Assembly (NCBI GenBank): GCA_036939755.1
Contig: JALLAZ010000238.1
Coordinates: forward strand, 1-18,843
From: Stephanodiscus triporus
Taxonomy: Eukaryota > Bacillariophyta > Thalassiosirophyceae > Thalassiosirales > Thalassiosiraceae
Length of the DNA stretch: 18,843 bases
Direction of reading: 5' to 3'
A program made the position numbers and the translations under genes. The stretch's first letter is position 1; each line of letters opens with the position of its first letter. Shown in pieces: positions 7,923-16,491 of the stretch. The notes below the pieces were generated by a model, which saw nothing but the letters and a program-made list of their open reading frames with translations, did not search any database and was not told where the DNA came from.

Positions 7923-9626
7923 TCATGATGCGACCGGTATCCCGCAAATCGCCATCGATGACGATGATGGTGCGGAAGCCGGTGGCATCGTGGACACCGC
8001 CGGCTCCTCGAAGTTACAAGTGTATTCCTTTGGACTGCTCCCCGTCTGCGCCATGCAATTCACCTGGAACGTGGTGAGTATCCCGTCGGGGCCGTACACG
8101 GGCTTGGGACCGTAATTGTCGCAGTCAAGCGTTATGCTGTTCAATCCGCAGTACGCGTCCGTGATCGTGCCGGTCAAGTCGGCATTCTCTTGTATCCAGA
8201 GGTTACCCAAGATCGTCGCACCCTCCTTGACCTCCTTGAAAGGGAATTCCCCCTCCAATGAATTGCCATTTAACTTGATCGTGTACAATTTGCCCATGCT
8301 CAGCGCCTCGTGTGGCACCGTCCCCGACAAGGCGTTGTTCGACATGTCGAGGATGCCCAATTCCGTCAACGCCGACAATTCGACGGGGACGTTCCCCATC
8401 ACCCGATTGTCCGACAGGTTCAATTCCACGATCCGTCCCTTTAGGTCGCAAATCACGCCGTGCCATCCCTCGCAGTGATCGACCTCCGTCATCCAATACT
8501 CGTCGTCGGTCCATGATCCGGAACATCCGCCGTTCGCGTAGTATAGGACCGACAGCGCGTACCTCTCGAGGAAACGCGGATCGCGCGCGGGCACGCCGAG
8601 AGGATCGTCGTACAGCACGAACTCGGCAGCCAGCGCCTGGGGCGTCGAGGACGCGTCGTCCTTCGAGCCGACCAACTCGTCCGGCGCGGACGGGAGAGAC
8701 GACGGCGTCGACGCGTCCCTCATCCTCTCCAATCCCTCCTCGGCCCTGTAATCCGTGGCCGTGGGCGCGAGGGTCGGCGAGGACGTCGGCACGGACGTGG
8801 GCGGGCGACCGGGCGTCGTCGTCGTCGGCGTCGGCGCGCGGCCGCCGCTGCCGCCGAACTTCAGACCCAGGACGACCGCCGCGACTATGACGCCGATCGT
8901 GAGGATGCATATGCCGTACTTCTCGATCCTCGTTAGGCCTCCCCACTGACCGGTCTCGTGCAACTCCGCGAATCGGGGATTGACCTGCTTGCCGTTTTCG
9001 TCCGTCCTACCGATACGCTTGGCGTTTCGATCATTCTTCCCACCCCGTCGCTCCACCTGCCCTTGGACCTGCGACAACGACGGCTTGGGACGGGTGCGTA
9101 CGTCGCCCCCGCCACCGCCATCCCCTCCCCCGTCGCCGGGGGGGGGGGGGACGACGGGGATGCCACCGGTCGCGCCGCCGCCATCGCCGCCGCCCCCGCG
9201 CGACTCGGGCATAATATCGTCGTCGTCACTCTCAGAATGCCCGATCTCGACCTTCTCCTCCTCCTCCGAGCTCCCGCCGCGCCGCCTCCGCCAAGACGCC
9301 GCGTTGGCGGCCGCCTCCTCCTCCGCCGCCGCCTCCTTCTTCTTCCGTATCTTCGCGTCGAGCGCGTCCTCGTCGCCCCAGGAGATGGCGGATGCCGCGT
9401 TGTTGACGGCCGCCCCCCCCTCCTCCGCCTCCCTCCTCTTCCGTATCTTCGCGTCGAGCGCATCCTCCTCGCCCCTCGGTGCCGCCGCGTCGGTGGTCGA
9501 CGCGGCGGCGACTGCGGATTTTTGCTCCCTCTCCTGCAATTCTCGCCTGATCCTCCTCTCTGCTATCTTCGCCTCGAGTAGGGCGCTCGCCGACCCGCCC
9601 GTGCGGCCGCTCCTCTTGCCGTCCAT
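7923..9626 (-). CDS. Single-pass membrane protein with an extracytoplasmic LRR domain
   Basis: 567 residues in one exon. ATG at 9626 is the first methionine in frame. The N-terminal half is presumably cytoplasmic: three related charged segments (ALLEAKIAERR, EDALDAKIRKRREA, EDALDAKIRKKKEA), a Glu/Asp stretch and Gly/Pro-rich runs. A hydrophobic segment at about 237-256 (YGICILTIGVIVAAVVLGLKF) is followed by a Thr/Pro/Ser linker. The C-terminal domain has the Cys/Trp cap CEGWHGVICD and plant-type LRRs (ELNLSDNRVMGNVPVELS, ILDMSNNALSGTVP, IKLNGNSLEGEFP), then a Cys-containing tail. The layout is that of diatom LRR membrane proteins without a kinase domain. Recognition or adhesion at the cell surface is inferred; the ligand is unknown. 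The GC-rich N-terminal half leaves several shadow frames open. It is divergent from the BspA-type gene across 220 bases. Confidence 0.75.
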   Translation of the reverse strand: MDGKRSGRTGGSASALLEAKIAERRIRRELQEREQKSAVAAASTTDAAAPRGEEDALDAKIRKRREAEEGGAAVNNAASAISWGDEDALDAKIRKKKEAAAEEEAAANAASWRRRRGGSSEEEEKVEIGHSESDDDDIMPESRGGGGDGGGATGGIPVVPPPPGDGGGDGGGGGDVRTRPKPSLSQVQGQVERRGGKNDRNAKRIGRTDENGKQVNPRFAELHETGQWGGLTRIEKYGICILTIGVIVAAVVLGLKFGGSGGRAPTPTTTTPGRPPTSVPTSSPTLAPTATDYRAEEGLERMRDASTPSSLPSAPDELVGSKDDASSTPQALAAEFVLYDDPLGVPARDPRFLERYALSVLYYANGGCSGSWTDDEYWMTEVDHCEGWHGVICDLKGRIVELNLSDNRVMGNVPVELSALTELGILDMSNNALSGTVPHEALSMGKLYTIKLNGNSLEGEFPFKEVKEGATILGNLWIQENADLTGTITDAYCGLNSITLDCDNYGPKPVYGPDGILTTFQVNCMAQTGSSPKEYTCNFEEPAVSTMPPASAPSSSSMAICGIPVAS

Positions 9627-9846
9627 GATCGTGTCTTGAGAAGTCACAAATAATAGAGCGTACCATAGGGTGTTATGTACTGTTCCGCCCCGTGGTTGGC
9701 GCCGGGGGGGGGAAAGCTCCCCTTTATTCCGTCTGTCATGCTGGCTTGGGGGCGAAAAGACTACTACCTAGCCCCCGGTTTTTACACAATGCGGCTGCGC
9801 CCCCGCCGCCCCGCCCTCCCCCCCGTCCCAAACACAAGATGTATTC

Positions 9847-11061
9847 ATGTCCGCCAGAAAAAGGAGCCACGAGACCGCCGTGGCGACGGACGACCCCTTC
9901 CTCTACAGGATGGGCGCGGCGGTTCCCGACCGCTTGACTCGCGTTCGCGTCCATCCATCGGTCGAGCATATTCCAGAGAACGCATTTCTAGGCTGCACCG
10001 GCCTGGTGGAGGTCGAGCTTCACGATGGCCTCCGATCGATCGGGGCGAGGGCATTCCAAAATTGTACTTCCCTGCGACGGATCAAGGCTCCGTCATCTTT
10101 CAAGGCGGCGCTGCATGGGGGTGTTGTCGAAATCGGCAACTGGGCATTCTCCAATTCCGGAATGTTTTCTTTTGACTTCCCCGATGATATGGAGATCATT
10201 TTACGGTCCACGGGTCTATTTTCCCACTGCATTCGGCTGAGCAACGCGAGAGTCCCACCCAGAACCGAACATATTCCCGACATGACATTCTGCGGATGCT
10301 CCGGTCTGTTCAGTTTGGAGCTGCCGGAATACGTGAATCGCATTTGTTCGAATGCCTTATCCGATTGCAAATCTTTGAGGAACTTTGCCATTCCCAGCCT
10401 CGCCGGAATGGGTAATGATATGTCCGAGACGTTTGGCAACATGTTTCACCATTGCACGGCGCTACAGGGACTTCTTGGTCCTAGCGATATGACAAAGCAT
10501 GCATTGTTGCATCGATTCGATGAGTTGCCTATACACAGGCTGATATACTACCAATTATACCATCCAATTGAAACTACTCTCAAATGTCTTAATGAAGCGT
10601 TGCGCGGCGAATCGTTCGCAGGCAGTTGCCAAGTTTACCAACGAGATTGTTTGGGGATGACCCCCCTACACATATTATCATGCTCCAAGAGGCAAAATAT
10701 CGAGCTATTCCGAGTTCTTGTCGAAAATGATCCAGAGAGTCTTTTGGTAAAAGATCAATGGGAAGCTCCGCCGATCTTTTACGCTGTATGGGGAGATGCA
10801 CCGAGGGAAGTCATCCAATTCTTGTGCAAGTGTCTCAAGCGCAGCTTTCCTAATCACATACTGCCCTGGAAAAGTATGGCGACAACACTAATTAAGGATG
10901 CGCAAGCACCCGTGAATGTGCTGCGGAGTTTGCTCTTCGTGCACAAGACTTATTTCTCTGACCAAGAAATAGACAGTACTTTTGCAAGCGTGGGTGTTGA
11001 CAATCATCATCTGATCTACAGGCTGGCCAAGGAATCTCATACTTCAATTGAATCCTTATGA
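9847..11061 (+). CDS. BspA-type leucine-rich repeat / ankyrin protein
   Basis: 404 residues from the ATG at 9847 to a TGA at 11059-11061. Residues about 30-200 are BspA-type (LRR_5) repeats recognisable by VEHIPENAFLGCTGLVEVEL, LRSIGARAFQNCTSL, VVEIGNWAFSNSG and CSGLFSLELPEYVNRICSNAL. Residues about 265-330 look like ankyrin repeats (DCLGMTPLHILSCS, LVKDQWEAPPIFYAVWG). This combination is frequent in diatoms; it presumably mediates protein binding, and the partner is unknown. There is no signal peptide or membrane segment, so it is probably intracellular. The frame continues past the TGA for another 66 codons with coding character (separate entry), so this stop may be a nonsense change. The gene is convergent with the HA-domain gene. 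Confidence 0.75.
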   Translation: MSARKRSHETAVATDDPFLYRMGAAVPDRLTRVRVHPSVEHIPENAFLGCTGLVEVELHDGLRSIGARAFQNCTSLRRIKAPSSFKAALHGGVVEIGNWAFSNSGMFSFDFPDDMEIILRSTGLFSHCIRLSNARVPPRTEHIPDMTFCGCSGLFSLELPEYVNRICSNALSDCKSLRNFAIPSLAGMGNDMSETFGNMFHHCTALQGLLGPSDMTKHALLHRFDELPIHRLIYYQLYHPIETTLKCLNEALRGESFAGSCQVYQRDCLGMTPLHILSCSKRQNIELFRVLVENDPESLLVKDQWEAPPIFYAVWGDAPREVIQFLCKCLKRSFPNHILPWKSMATTLIKDAQAPVNVLRSLLFVHKTYFSDQEIDSTFASVGVDNHHLIYRLAKESHTSIESL

Positions 11062-11262
11062 GTTCTTGTTTATTACAGCACCGCTGATTGTTTGAGGTCT
11101 ATCGGGGTAGAAGAGTGGCGAAATGATATTACTGACTTGATTGAGAGAATTCCCGATAACGCTCGTAAGCGCATGATCCACCTAGAATACCTTCGCGAAG
11201 AAGCTCGCCACTCAGATCATGAGGGAATAAAGCAATCAGCTCGTGGACGTCATCGTCGGTAA
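11062..11262 (+). other. In-frame C-terminal continuation of the BspA/ankyrin gene after TGA
   Basis: The same reading frame continues without another stop to TAA at 11260-11262. It encodes a plausible C-terminal module (ADCLRSIGVEEWRNDITDLI, then ERIPDNARKRMIHLEYLREE), a pattern I recall at the ends of related diatom proteins. A likely acceptor (TTATTACAG, ending 11078) lies between, but I found no GT donor in a matching phase within about 200 bases upstream. Alternatives are readthrough, a nonsense mutation, a sequencing error or an unusual intron. Confidence 0.5.
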
Positions 11263-11369
11263 CAGGTGAGTTTAGTTTTAGGTTCACGTTATTATTACTA
11301 CCTCGCCGATCGGTGGGTGTGTGCCGCTGGACGGGTGTCAACGATAGAGGTGCCTGATGTAGAGCCTGT

Positions 11370-12707
11370 TCAGGCAAACGACTTCTGTAGATCACTAATC
11401 ATTTCTTTCACTCTGATCTTTTCATCAGATTCAAGTTTACGAAGACGTCTACCATTATACAAGATTGATGTTATCGCCTTCATCATCTGCATGCGATCTC
11501 CCCTGGCAGTGGTAAGTGATTTATTCTGTTCATTATTGTACCACTTCCCCAATTTTGTTTCACGTGAGTGGGGAAGTTTGAAGTTTTCTCCGACATATTC
11601 AACCAACTCGGCGAATCTTTCGTTCCAGCTTGCGTCGTTTTTACTGTTTTGCGTAGAGCTAATCTTCTCTCGACGGGTGATCTCGGACAAGTCGTTGGCC
11701 AGATTCGCAATGTCGGAAATTTTTCTCAAGCTTTCCGCTTTGTTTTCAATGTTAATCTCATGCAGTTGTTTTGTCCCTTCTTTCGAAGGGTCCCATTTGT
11801 CGACGAGAAACAAATCGTTTCGAAGTAGGTGCGTTCCGGTCAGAGCGCTCCATGTGCTATTGTTTCCTTTCAATAACGAAAACAAGCTTCCAGCCCCCAC
11901 TATTTTCGAAGGACAAAACGCGAGGATATCGACCGTGTATAGGTCACGCTTGGGCAATTCTACAATCTCTTCGTTCGATTTTCCAGGAAAGCGCTTTTTG
12001 GCATCGTCCAAGTCGAATATGACGAACGGCTGAGGAGGATTGCAGCTTCGCAAGTTATTCTTCACGTCATCAGACAACTGCATGAACCATTTTGCGCATT
12101 TGGAAAACAGAGATGGTAAGGGACATGTTTCGTCCAATGTTGCTGCATTTTCGTTGCTAATAGTTTCCATCTTCCTCAGGAGTTCGATTTGCCTCCTGTT
12201 CGCTTCTAGCCAGGAAGGATCACGGGAAGGCGTTTTACTCTCCTCGTCTTGTGAAAAATCTTCAACGACCAGGTTGGTAAATCCCTCCTCCTCGGTTGCA
12301 GTTGTCTCTTCGACCGCGGCGGTCGTTGCGGTCGTGGCTTCGGCGGCAGTCGTCGCTTTGGAGGTGGTCGTTGCTTCGGCGGTGGTCGTTGCGGTCGTGG
12401 CTTCGGCGGTGGTCGTTGCGGTTGTCTCTTCGACCGCGGCGGTCGTTGCGGTCGTGGCTTCGGCGGTGGTCGTTGCAGTTGTTGCTTCGACATTTGGTTT
12501 TGGCTTCTTCTTTGCAGGTGAGCCAGCGGCAGCAAAGAAAGATTGAATTTTAGGCAGCCGTCGTGCCGCTAGGATCGCATCGACAAAGACCTCTTTCGAC
12601 GAATTCTTAGAGGGCATTAACTTCGGAGGAAGGAGTCTTTCGGCCAAAGGAAGTATCTCCTTCTTTTTTTTAAGGAGGAGCTCATCTCGCTCGCGGTTGA
12701 CAGACAT
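11370..12707 (-). CDS. Helicase-associated (HA) domain protein with a PIP-like motif
   Basis: 445 residues in one exon; ATG at 12707. A basic N-terminus leads to ARRLPKIQSFF (residues 49-58) followed by SPAKKKPK. This resembles a PCNA-interacting box ending in FF next to a nuclear-type basic patch, but it lacks the first glutamine. A Thr/Ala/Glu repeat fills about 74-140, then an acidic stretch. Residues 200-330 form an unrecognised domain with FVIFDLDD and VDILAFCPSKIVGAGSLF. Residues about 358-412 match an HA domain (WNERFAELVEYVGENFKLPH and LGKWYNNEQNKSL). HA domains were first noted beside helicases, and many diatom proteins carry them alone. No helicase motif is visible here. A chromatin or replication-associated role is inferred. 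It is divergent from the dioxygenase gene, with 121 bases between starts. Confidence 0.65.
   Translation of the reverse strand: MSVNRERDELLLKKKKEILPLAERLLPPKLMPSKNSSKEVFVDAILAARRLPKIQSFFAAAGSPAKKKPKPNVEATTATTTAEATTATTAAVEETTATTTAEATTATTTAEATTTSKATTAAEATTATTAAVEETTATEEEGFTNLVVEDFSQDEESKTPSRDPSWLEANRRQIELLRKMETISNENAATLDETCPLPSLFSKCAKWFMQLSDDVKNNLRSCNPPQPFVIFDLDDAKKRFPGKSNEEIVELPKRDLYTVDILAFCPSKIVGAGSLFSLLKGNNSTWSALTGTHLLRNDLFLVDKWDPSKEGTKQLHEINIENKAESLRKISDIANLANDLSEITRREKISSTQNSKNDASWNERFAELVEYVGENFKLPHSRETKLGKWYNNEQNKSLTTARGDRMQMMKAITSILYNGRRLRKLESDEKIRVKEMISDLQKSFA
12288..12488 (-). repeat. Thr/Ala-coding tandem repeat within the HA-domain gene
   Basis: The segment encodes repeats of the type EATTATTTA and AAVEETTAT. 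At the DNA level a block of 46 bases beginning at 12301 recurs unchanged at 12421, so a 120-base higher-order period overlies the shorter sub-repeats. The near identity points to recent duplication. The reading frame is kept, so the repeat is probably a flexible linker that can vary in length. Confidence 0.8.
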
Positions 12708-12828
12708 GCTTTCGGCGAGCAGTGGAGGCAGGCGGAAAATTGAGTGTAACTAGTATTTAAAAATGAAATTTGAAAACCTCATTCCCTCTTCGCTTTTTCG
12801 ATTGCGATCGATTAGAAATAGATTCTAA
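12708..12828. promoter_or_regulatory. Shared divergent promoter region
   Basis: Only 121 bases separate the start codons of the HA-domain gene (-) and the dioxygenase gene (+). A TATTTAAA element at 12754-12761 is TATA-like on both strands. It lies about 68 bases before the plus-strand ATG and about 47 before the minus-strand ATG. Shared control of the two genes is inferred from this spacing. Confidence 0.35.
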
Positions 12829-13473
12829 ATGGATTCCTTCAGCCGCCGATCCCCAGATGACTTGGGTATCCCAAATGTCCCCGAGGGATATTCCTTCCTC
12901 GTTAGGATGGAGGGGGACGCAAATTTAGCTTGTGAACTGCTTTCCGCAAATGACATTATTTTACGATTCGTTAATTTGGCGATTGGCACAGGCGAATTAG
13001 TAGACGGAGACCATACAAAGTGGTCTTTTGTCTTTCAGCAATTATGGGAACTGGCGAACGATCACCTACTCATTCCGATGTTCTTCTCACGCGGTGCGGC
13101 ATCGAGTGGATATTCTGCAGAGAGGACCCGTTTGCTCATGCAGAGCAACCCTTTATTTCGTAAATTCATCGATGAAATATACACCACATTTGATGTTTGT
13201 GGTTTTTGGGTGCTTGCGAATGAAAGCGGAAAACATCCCTGGCACCGGGATAAATTCAGTGGCGGGCAAGCTTTTAGGAACCTTGCAACCTTTGGAACTG
13301 ACTCAAAGGTAATGTGGTTTCGATGCCGTGAAACCAAGAGAGAGTTTGGAATTTCTCTTCCACACTCAGTCCTCGTTTGCATCAGCAGACATGCTGCCGG
13401 GGTGACAAGCGGGATTGAACATCGTGTTACGGGTGGAGCAAACTCGTGGCGAGTTGTTTTTGAGAACAAGTAG
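12829..13473 (+). CDS. 2-oxoglutarate/Fe(II) dioxygenase, AlkB-like
   Basis: 214 residues in one exon. The C-terminal part carries the motif set of the superfamily: HxD as WHRD (His139, Asp141), a distal histidine (GIEHRV, His198) and an arginine ten residues on (SWRVVFE, Arg208) placed to bind 2-oxoglutarate. Between them FRNLATFG, KVMWFRC and FGISLPHSVLVC fit the beta strands of an AlkB-like fold. The spacing His139-His198-Arg208 agrees with AlkB proteins. Known relatives oxidatively demethylate DNA, RNA or protein; the substrate here cannot be told. There is no targeting signal. The N-terminal 120 residues are unfamiliar. It is divergent from the HA-domain gene, whose possible PCNA link fits a nucleic-acid role, but that is context only. 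Confidence 0.7.
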   Translation: MDSFSRRSPDDLGIPNVPEGYSFLVRMEGDANLACELLSANDIILRFVNLAIGTGELVDGDHTKWSFVFQQLWELANDHLLIPMFFSRGAASSGYSAERTRLLMQSNPLFRKFIDEIYTTFDVCGFWVLANESGKHPWHRDKFSGGQAFRNLATFGTDSKVMWFRCRETKREFGISLPHSVLVCISRHAAGVTSGIEHRVTGGANSWRVVFENK

Positions 13474-13813
13474 GTGCCATTGTGCCTGTGCTTTCCCTTT
13501 TGTTCTGCGGCGGCGGAGTCGAATGCGCTCCTCTTATCAGAGCCAGCAGTCATAAGTGCCTTGCAGTGGGTGGAGCAAGTTATTAGAAAGTAGTGGAGGC
13601 AAATTTTGTCCAAGATGATCGCCAACAACAAAGGGATGTAACTAAAGATACTATGGAATCCTTAGCACAACAACGTTCTGCCAGTCCCCCCCCCTGCTGC
13701 ATTCACCATCGTTGAAAATCCTAATAAGATGTTAAACGTGGATATAAATAGCTGATGATTACTACATAATGTACTAGCATGCACTTCCTCCTCCAGAGAT
13801 TACCAGGTGACAT
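13474..13813. other. Spacer between convergent genes
   Basis: This 340-base spacer separates the stop of the dioxygenase gene (+) from the stop of the kinase gene (-). It contains a C-run at 13686-13693 and no convincing ORF, RNA gene or repeat. It should hold the two 3' UTRs. Confidence 0.5.
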
Positions 13814-16046
13814 TCAAAGAATTACGCAGCAACACGTTGGATTTTGGGGGATTGGCAACAGCGGTTTGCCAGTCTCTCTCTCATAAATAAGGAATTCAAT
13901 CACTTCTTCCGCAAATGCTTTGCGATTGGTAAAGTTCCATTTGTCATAAAAAGCCTCATCCTGCTCCGTCAAAACAGTATCATGAAACGCTTTATCCTCT
14001 GCGAATGTACCGATTTCACTTTGTGAAGCAGCATTCACATCTGTTAGAGGGATGAAGGGGGGCTGCATTCTATCGCTGATAATATCTTCCCATTTCAAGT
14101 CACAAAAATACGGGTGAGACATGATCTCGTTGCATCCATTAAAACCAAGCCGGGTAGCCTCATTTTTATCAAGCAATTTCCGACAAACATCTGCTGCGAT
14201 GTCATCGAATTTAGGCCCGTCCAACTCCGGATGCATTTCTCTTGTTGCACAGTCGATTGCCTTTTCCTGCAGTGAATTTGAAAACGGAAGAAAGAGAAAT
14301 GAGTACGCATACTTTTATGATACACAATGTCAGCTGAGGAGTCACACAAAACCGATTACCTTCGTTTTTTCTCCCTTTTTTAGTCCAAAGTCCAACGCAA
14401 TTTGTGATCGAAATGGGCTTGTCCCAGAAATGAACTCAGCCAAACAACAACCAAAACTAAACCAGTCAACCATGCGACCATAATTTTTGCGCTTCCCGTT
14501 TTCGTCTCTGTCAAGCATCTCAGGCGCCCAGTATCCTCTTGTACCAGCTGCCCCGTGCAAGTCTGGCGTAATCTTAACCGCCAACCCAAGATCTGTCAAC
14601 TTTACTCGTCCGTCTTCTCCCAAGAGACAGTTTTCAGGTTTGAGATCTCTGTACACATATCCCCGATCATGCAACGCCTGTAGTCCAAGCATAATCCGTG
14701 CACCGTAATAAAGGCATTCGTCTTTGGGAAAGCATCCCTTTTGACTGAGATGGTAGCTTAGGTCGCCTCCCGTCATGAGATCGAGTATGAGGAAAACATC
14801 CGTTTTGGATTGGAATGAGTATTTCAGATTCACCACAAAAGGGCTATCAACATCTGCCAAACACTCTTGTTCACTCAGAGTTAATTTCTCAGCCTTCTTA
14901 AGCTTGATTCGCTTTTTATTCATGACTTTCATCGCGTAAAGTTTGCCAGAGGTGCCTTTTTTACATGCTGGATTTAGGAGTGTACCATGCACAGTAAAAA
15001 AGGCATTAGTTCACTGCCGCTGCATCACATCAAGATGCAAAGAGAATAATGATAAAACACTCACCTGTCACAAGTCCGAACCCCCCTCGACCCAAAACAC
15101 GCATAACAAAAAAGTCCTCTTCCACCACAGTTCGATCCTGGAACCAGAGAAAGTTGAGCAGCTTGGTGTGCTGCTCTGAGCTTTGGAAACCAGACCAGTG
15201 CTTATCACGAATATTTTCTGCCACAACTAGTTCAGCCTCATCAAACAAATTCTCAGGCAGCGTAGAAGACACGAGCGACAAGTTCCGCACCTCAGATCTC
15301 ATCGATACAGATGACTGCCTCCGAGTTCCATTTTGAGTCGAAGCAAAACCTGGTAAATTTCGCAACTTATCCACTTTGCTCAGAATAGATTCAAGGATGT
15401 TGCCACCCACTCCAATACAGTTTTGGATTGGTCCCGAATTGCGAGCACGTAATTCTTGCATCACCTCGGGCAAGAAATCAGTTGGTTCTCTCGCTAAGGA
15501 ATACTCCTTTATCTCCGTCTTGGGCGGTCTAACTTCTGGATGGATTTTACTAATTGATTTCAATTCCTCCGTATGTTCGTTCTTTTCATTGTCTGCCGTC
15601 GGCGGGGAAGCTACAGCATCAGGCGTCACTACTGCCAACACCGGGGGAGGATCGCCTGCATTTGCAGACTCAGCCAGGGGGGCCAAGTAATTGACCACGA
15701 TGAACCCCGTCTTTTCCGCACGGAGTCTCCCCTTCGACTGCTTCCATCGTATGACCTCTTCCATAAAATTGATCTCGACGTAATCGCCAACCGACTCCTT
15801 CAAATATGCCGAGAAGAGGAAGAAGCCCAGCGCGTGGGCCAGCGTCCATTCAAAACCGAACGGCGTTGGCAATGACGGCGATGCCCCCTTCTCCTTCGCG
15901 TGCCTCGACAGGAGGCCATCCTTCCACTTCGTCAGCTCCGCCTCTTCCGGAATTTCCCAAGGCACCACCGGACGAGGGCCGTCATCCACGGAAGCGATGG
16001 CGGAGACGTATTGCGCGTCCTCGATCGCGTCTTGCAGCTCTTCCAT
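13814..16046 (-). CDS. GRK-like AGC protein kinase with RGS-like region and CaaX box
   Basis: Three exons: 16046-15065, 14967-14360 and 14266-13814. The introns are 97 and 93 bases (GTGAGT and GTAATC donors), giving 680 residues in phase. The acceptor at 14968 is preferred over one at 14956 because it restores [16 protein letters not shown], matching the GRK kinase start. Residues about 65-125 ([20 protein letters not shown]) and 265-302 ([18 protein letters not shown]) resemble the two parts of a GRK RGS-homology domain flanking the kinase. The kinase domain has LGRGGFGLV (318-326), Lys341, YRDLKPEN (Asp435), DLGLAV (Asp453) and [12 protein letters not shown] instead of DFG is typical of GRKs. 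The protein ends CCCVIL, a CaaX box whose Leu predicts geranylgeranylation, as in membrane-bound GRKs. Phosphorylation of activated receptors at the membrane is the family role; the targets here are unknown. Confidence 0.85.
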
Positions 16047-16491
16047 TGTGCTGGTTGCTCTCCTACAATTCGTTGGAAAATTAAAAAAGGCGTCTCCTTT
16101 TTTACTTGCGGTGCGTTTCCCAAGACTTCGTCAAAAAGTAGCTGTTTCCCTCAACCCGAGTTTGTTTACTTCCGAGTGTATTTTAGGTGATCCATGCCCC
16201 GAGAGTTGGTTTCCGATCCGGTTTCCTTTTCTCTTGTCTCCCCCCGTAAGTAGCTCGCTCCGAGGCAAAAACAACAACGTTACTAACGTACGTAGAATTG
16301 TACTACGATCTAACCACGATAGGTACAATACGTAAAACACTCACAAAAAGTTTTTTTCCAACTTCTATGTCTGACCGTAGGAACTAGTAAAAAGGGTTAA
16401 TAATTGGAAGGTTTTCGGACGGGTATCTTGATTTCACAACCACCATTTTGGGGGGGGCGGGTTCTTCCTTCTTCTCCTCCCCGGCCGGCCG
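16047..16491. other. Divergent intergenic region with a hairpin
   Basis: This 445-base region lies between the starts of the kinase (-) and IFT54-like (+) genes and must hold both promoters. It contains an inverted repeat with arms at 16289-16303 (TACGTAGAATTGTAC) and 16323-16334 (GTACAATACGTA), and a G-run near 16450-16458. No gene is recognised. Confidence 0.5.

Noticed and set aside
9627..9647. Upstream extension of the LRR gene to 9647
   Set aside because: It would start at GTG, which is not an expected start for a nuclear eukaryotic gene. The first ATG is at 9626.
8203..9666. Several long ORFs in other frames over the LRR gene's GC-rich half
   Set aside because: Their products are Arg/Pro/Gly-rich low complexity, the usual result of GC-rich coding DNA. 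The minus frame with a TM segment and LRR motifs is the real one.
10990..11078. Intron GTGGGT to TTACAG (about 90 bases) removing the TGA from the BspA/ankyrin gene
   Set aside because: The size is right, but the phases of donor and acceptor do not match, and it would delete the coding-like DNHHLIYRLAKES segment.
11062..11078. 17-base intron directly after the TGA
   Set aside because: It is far too short to splice and would leave the TGA in place.
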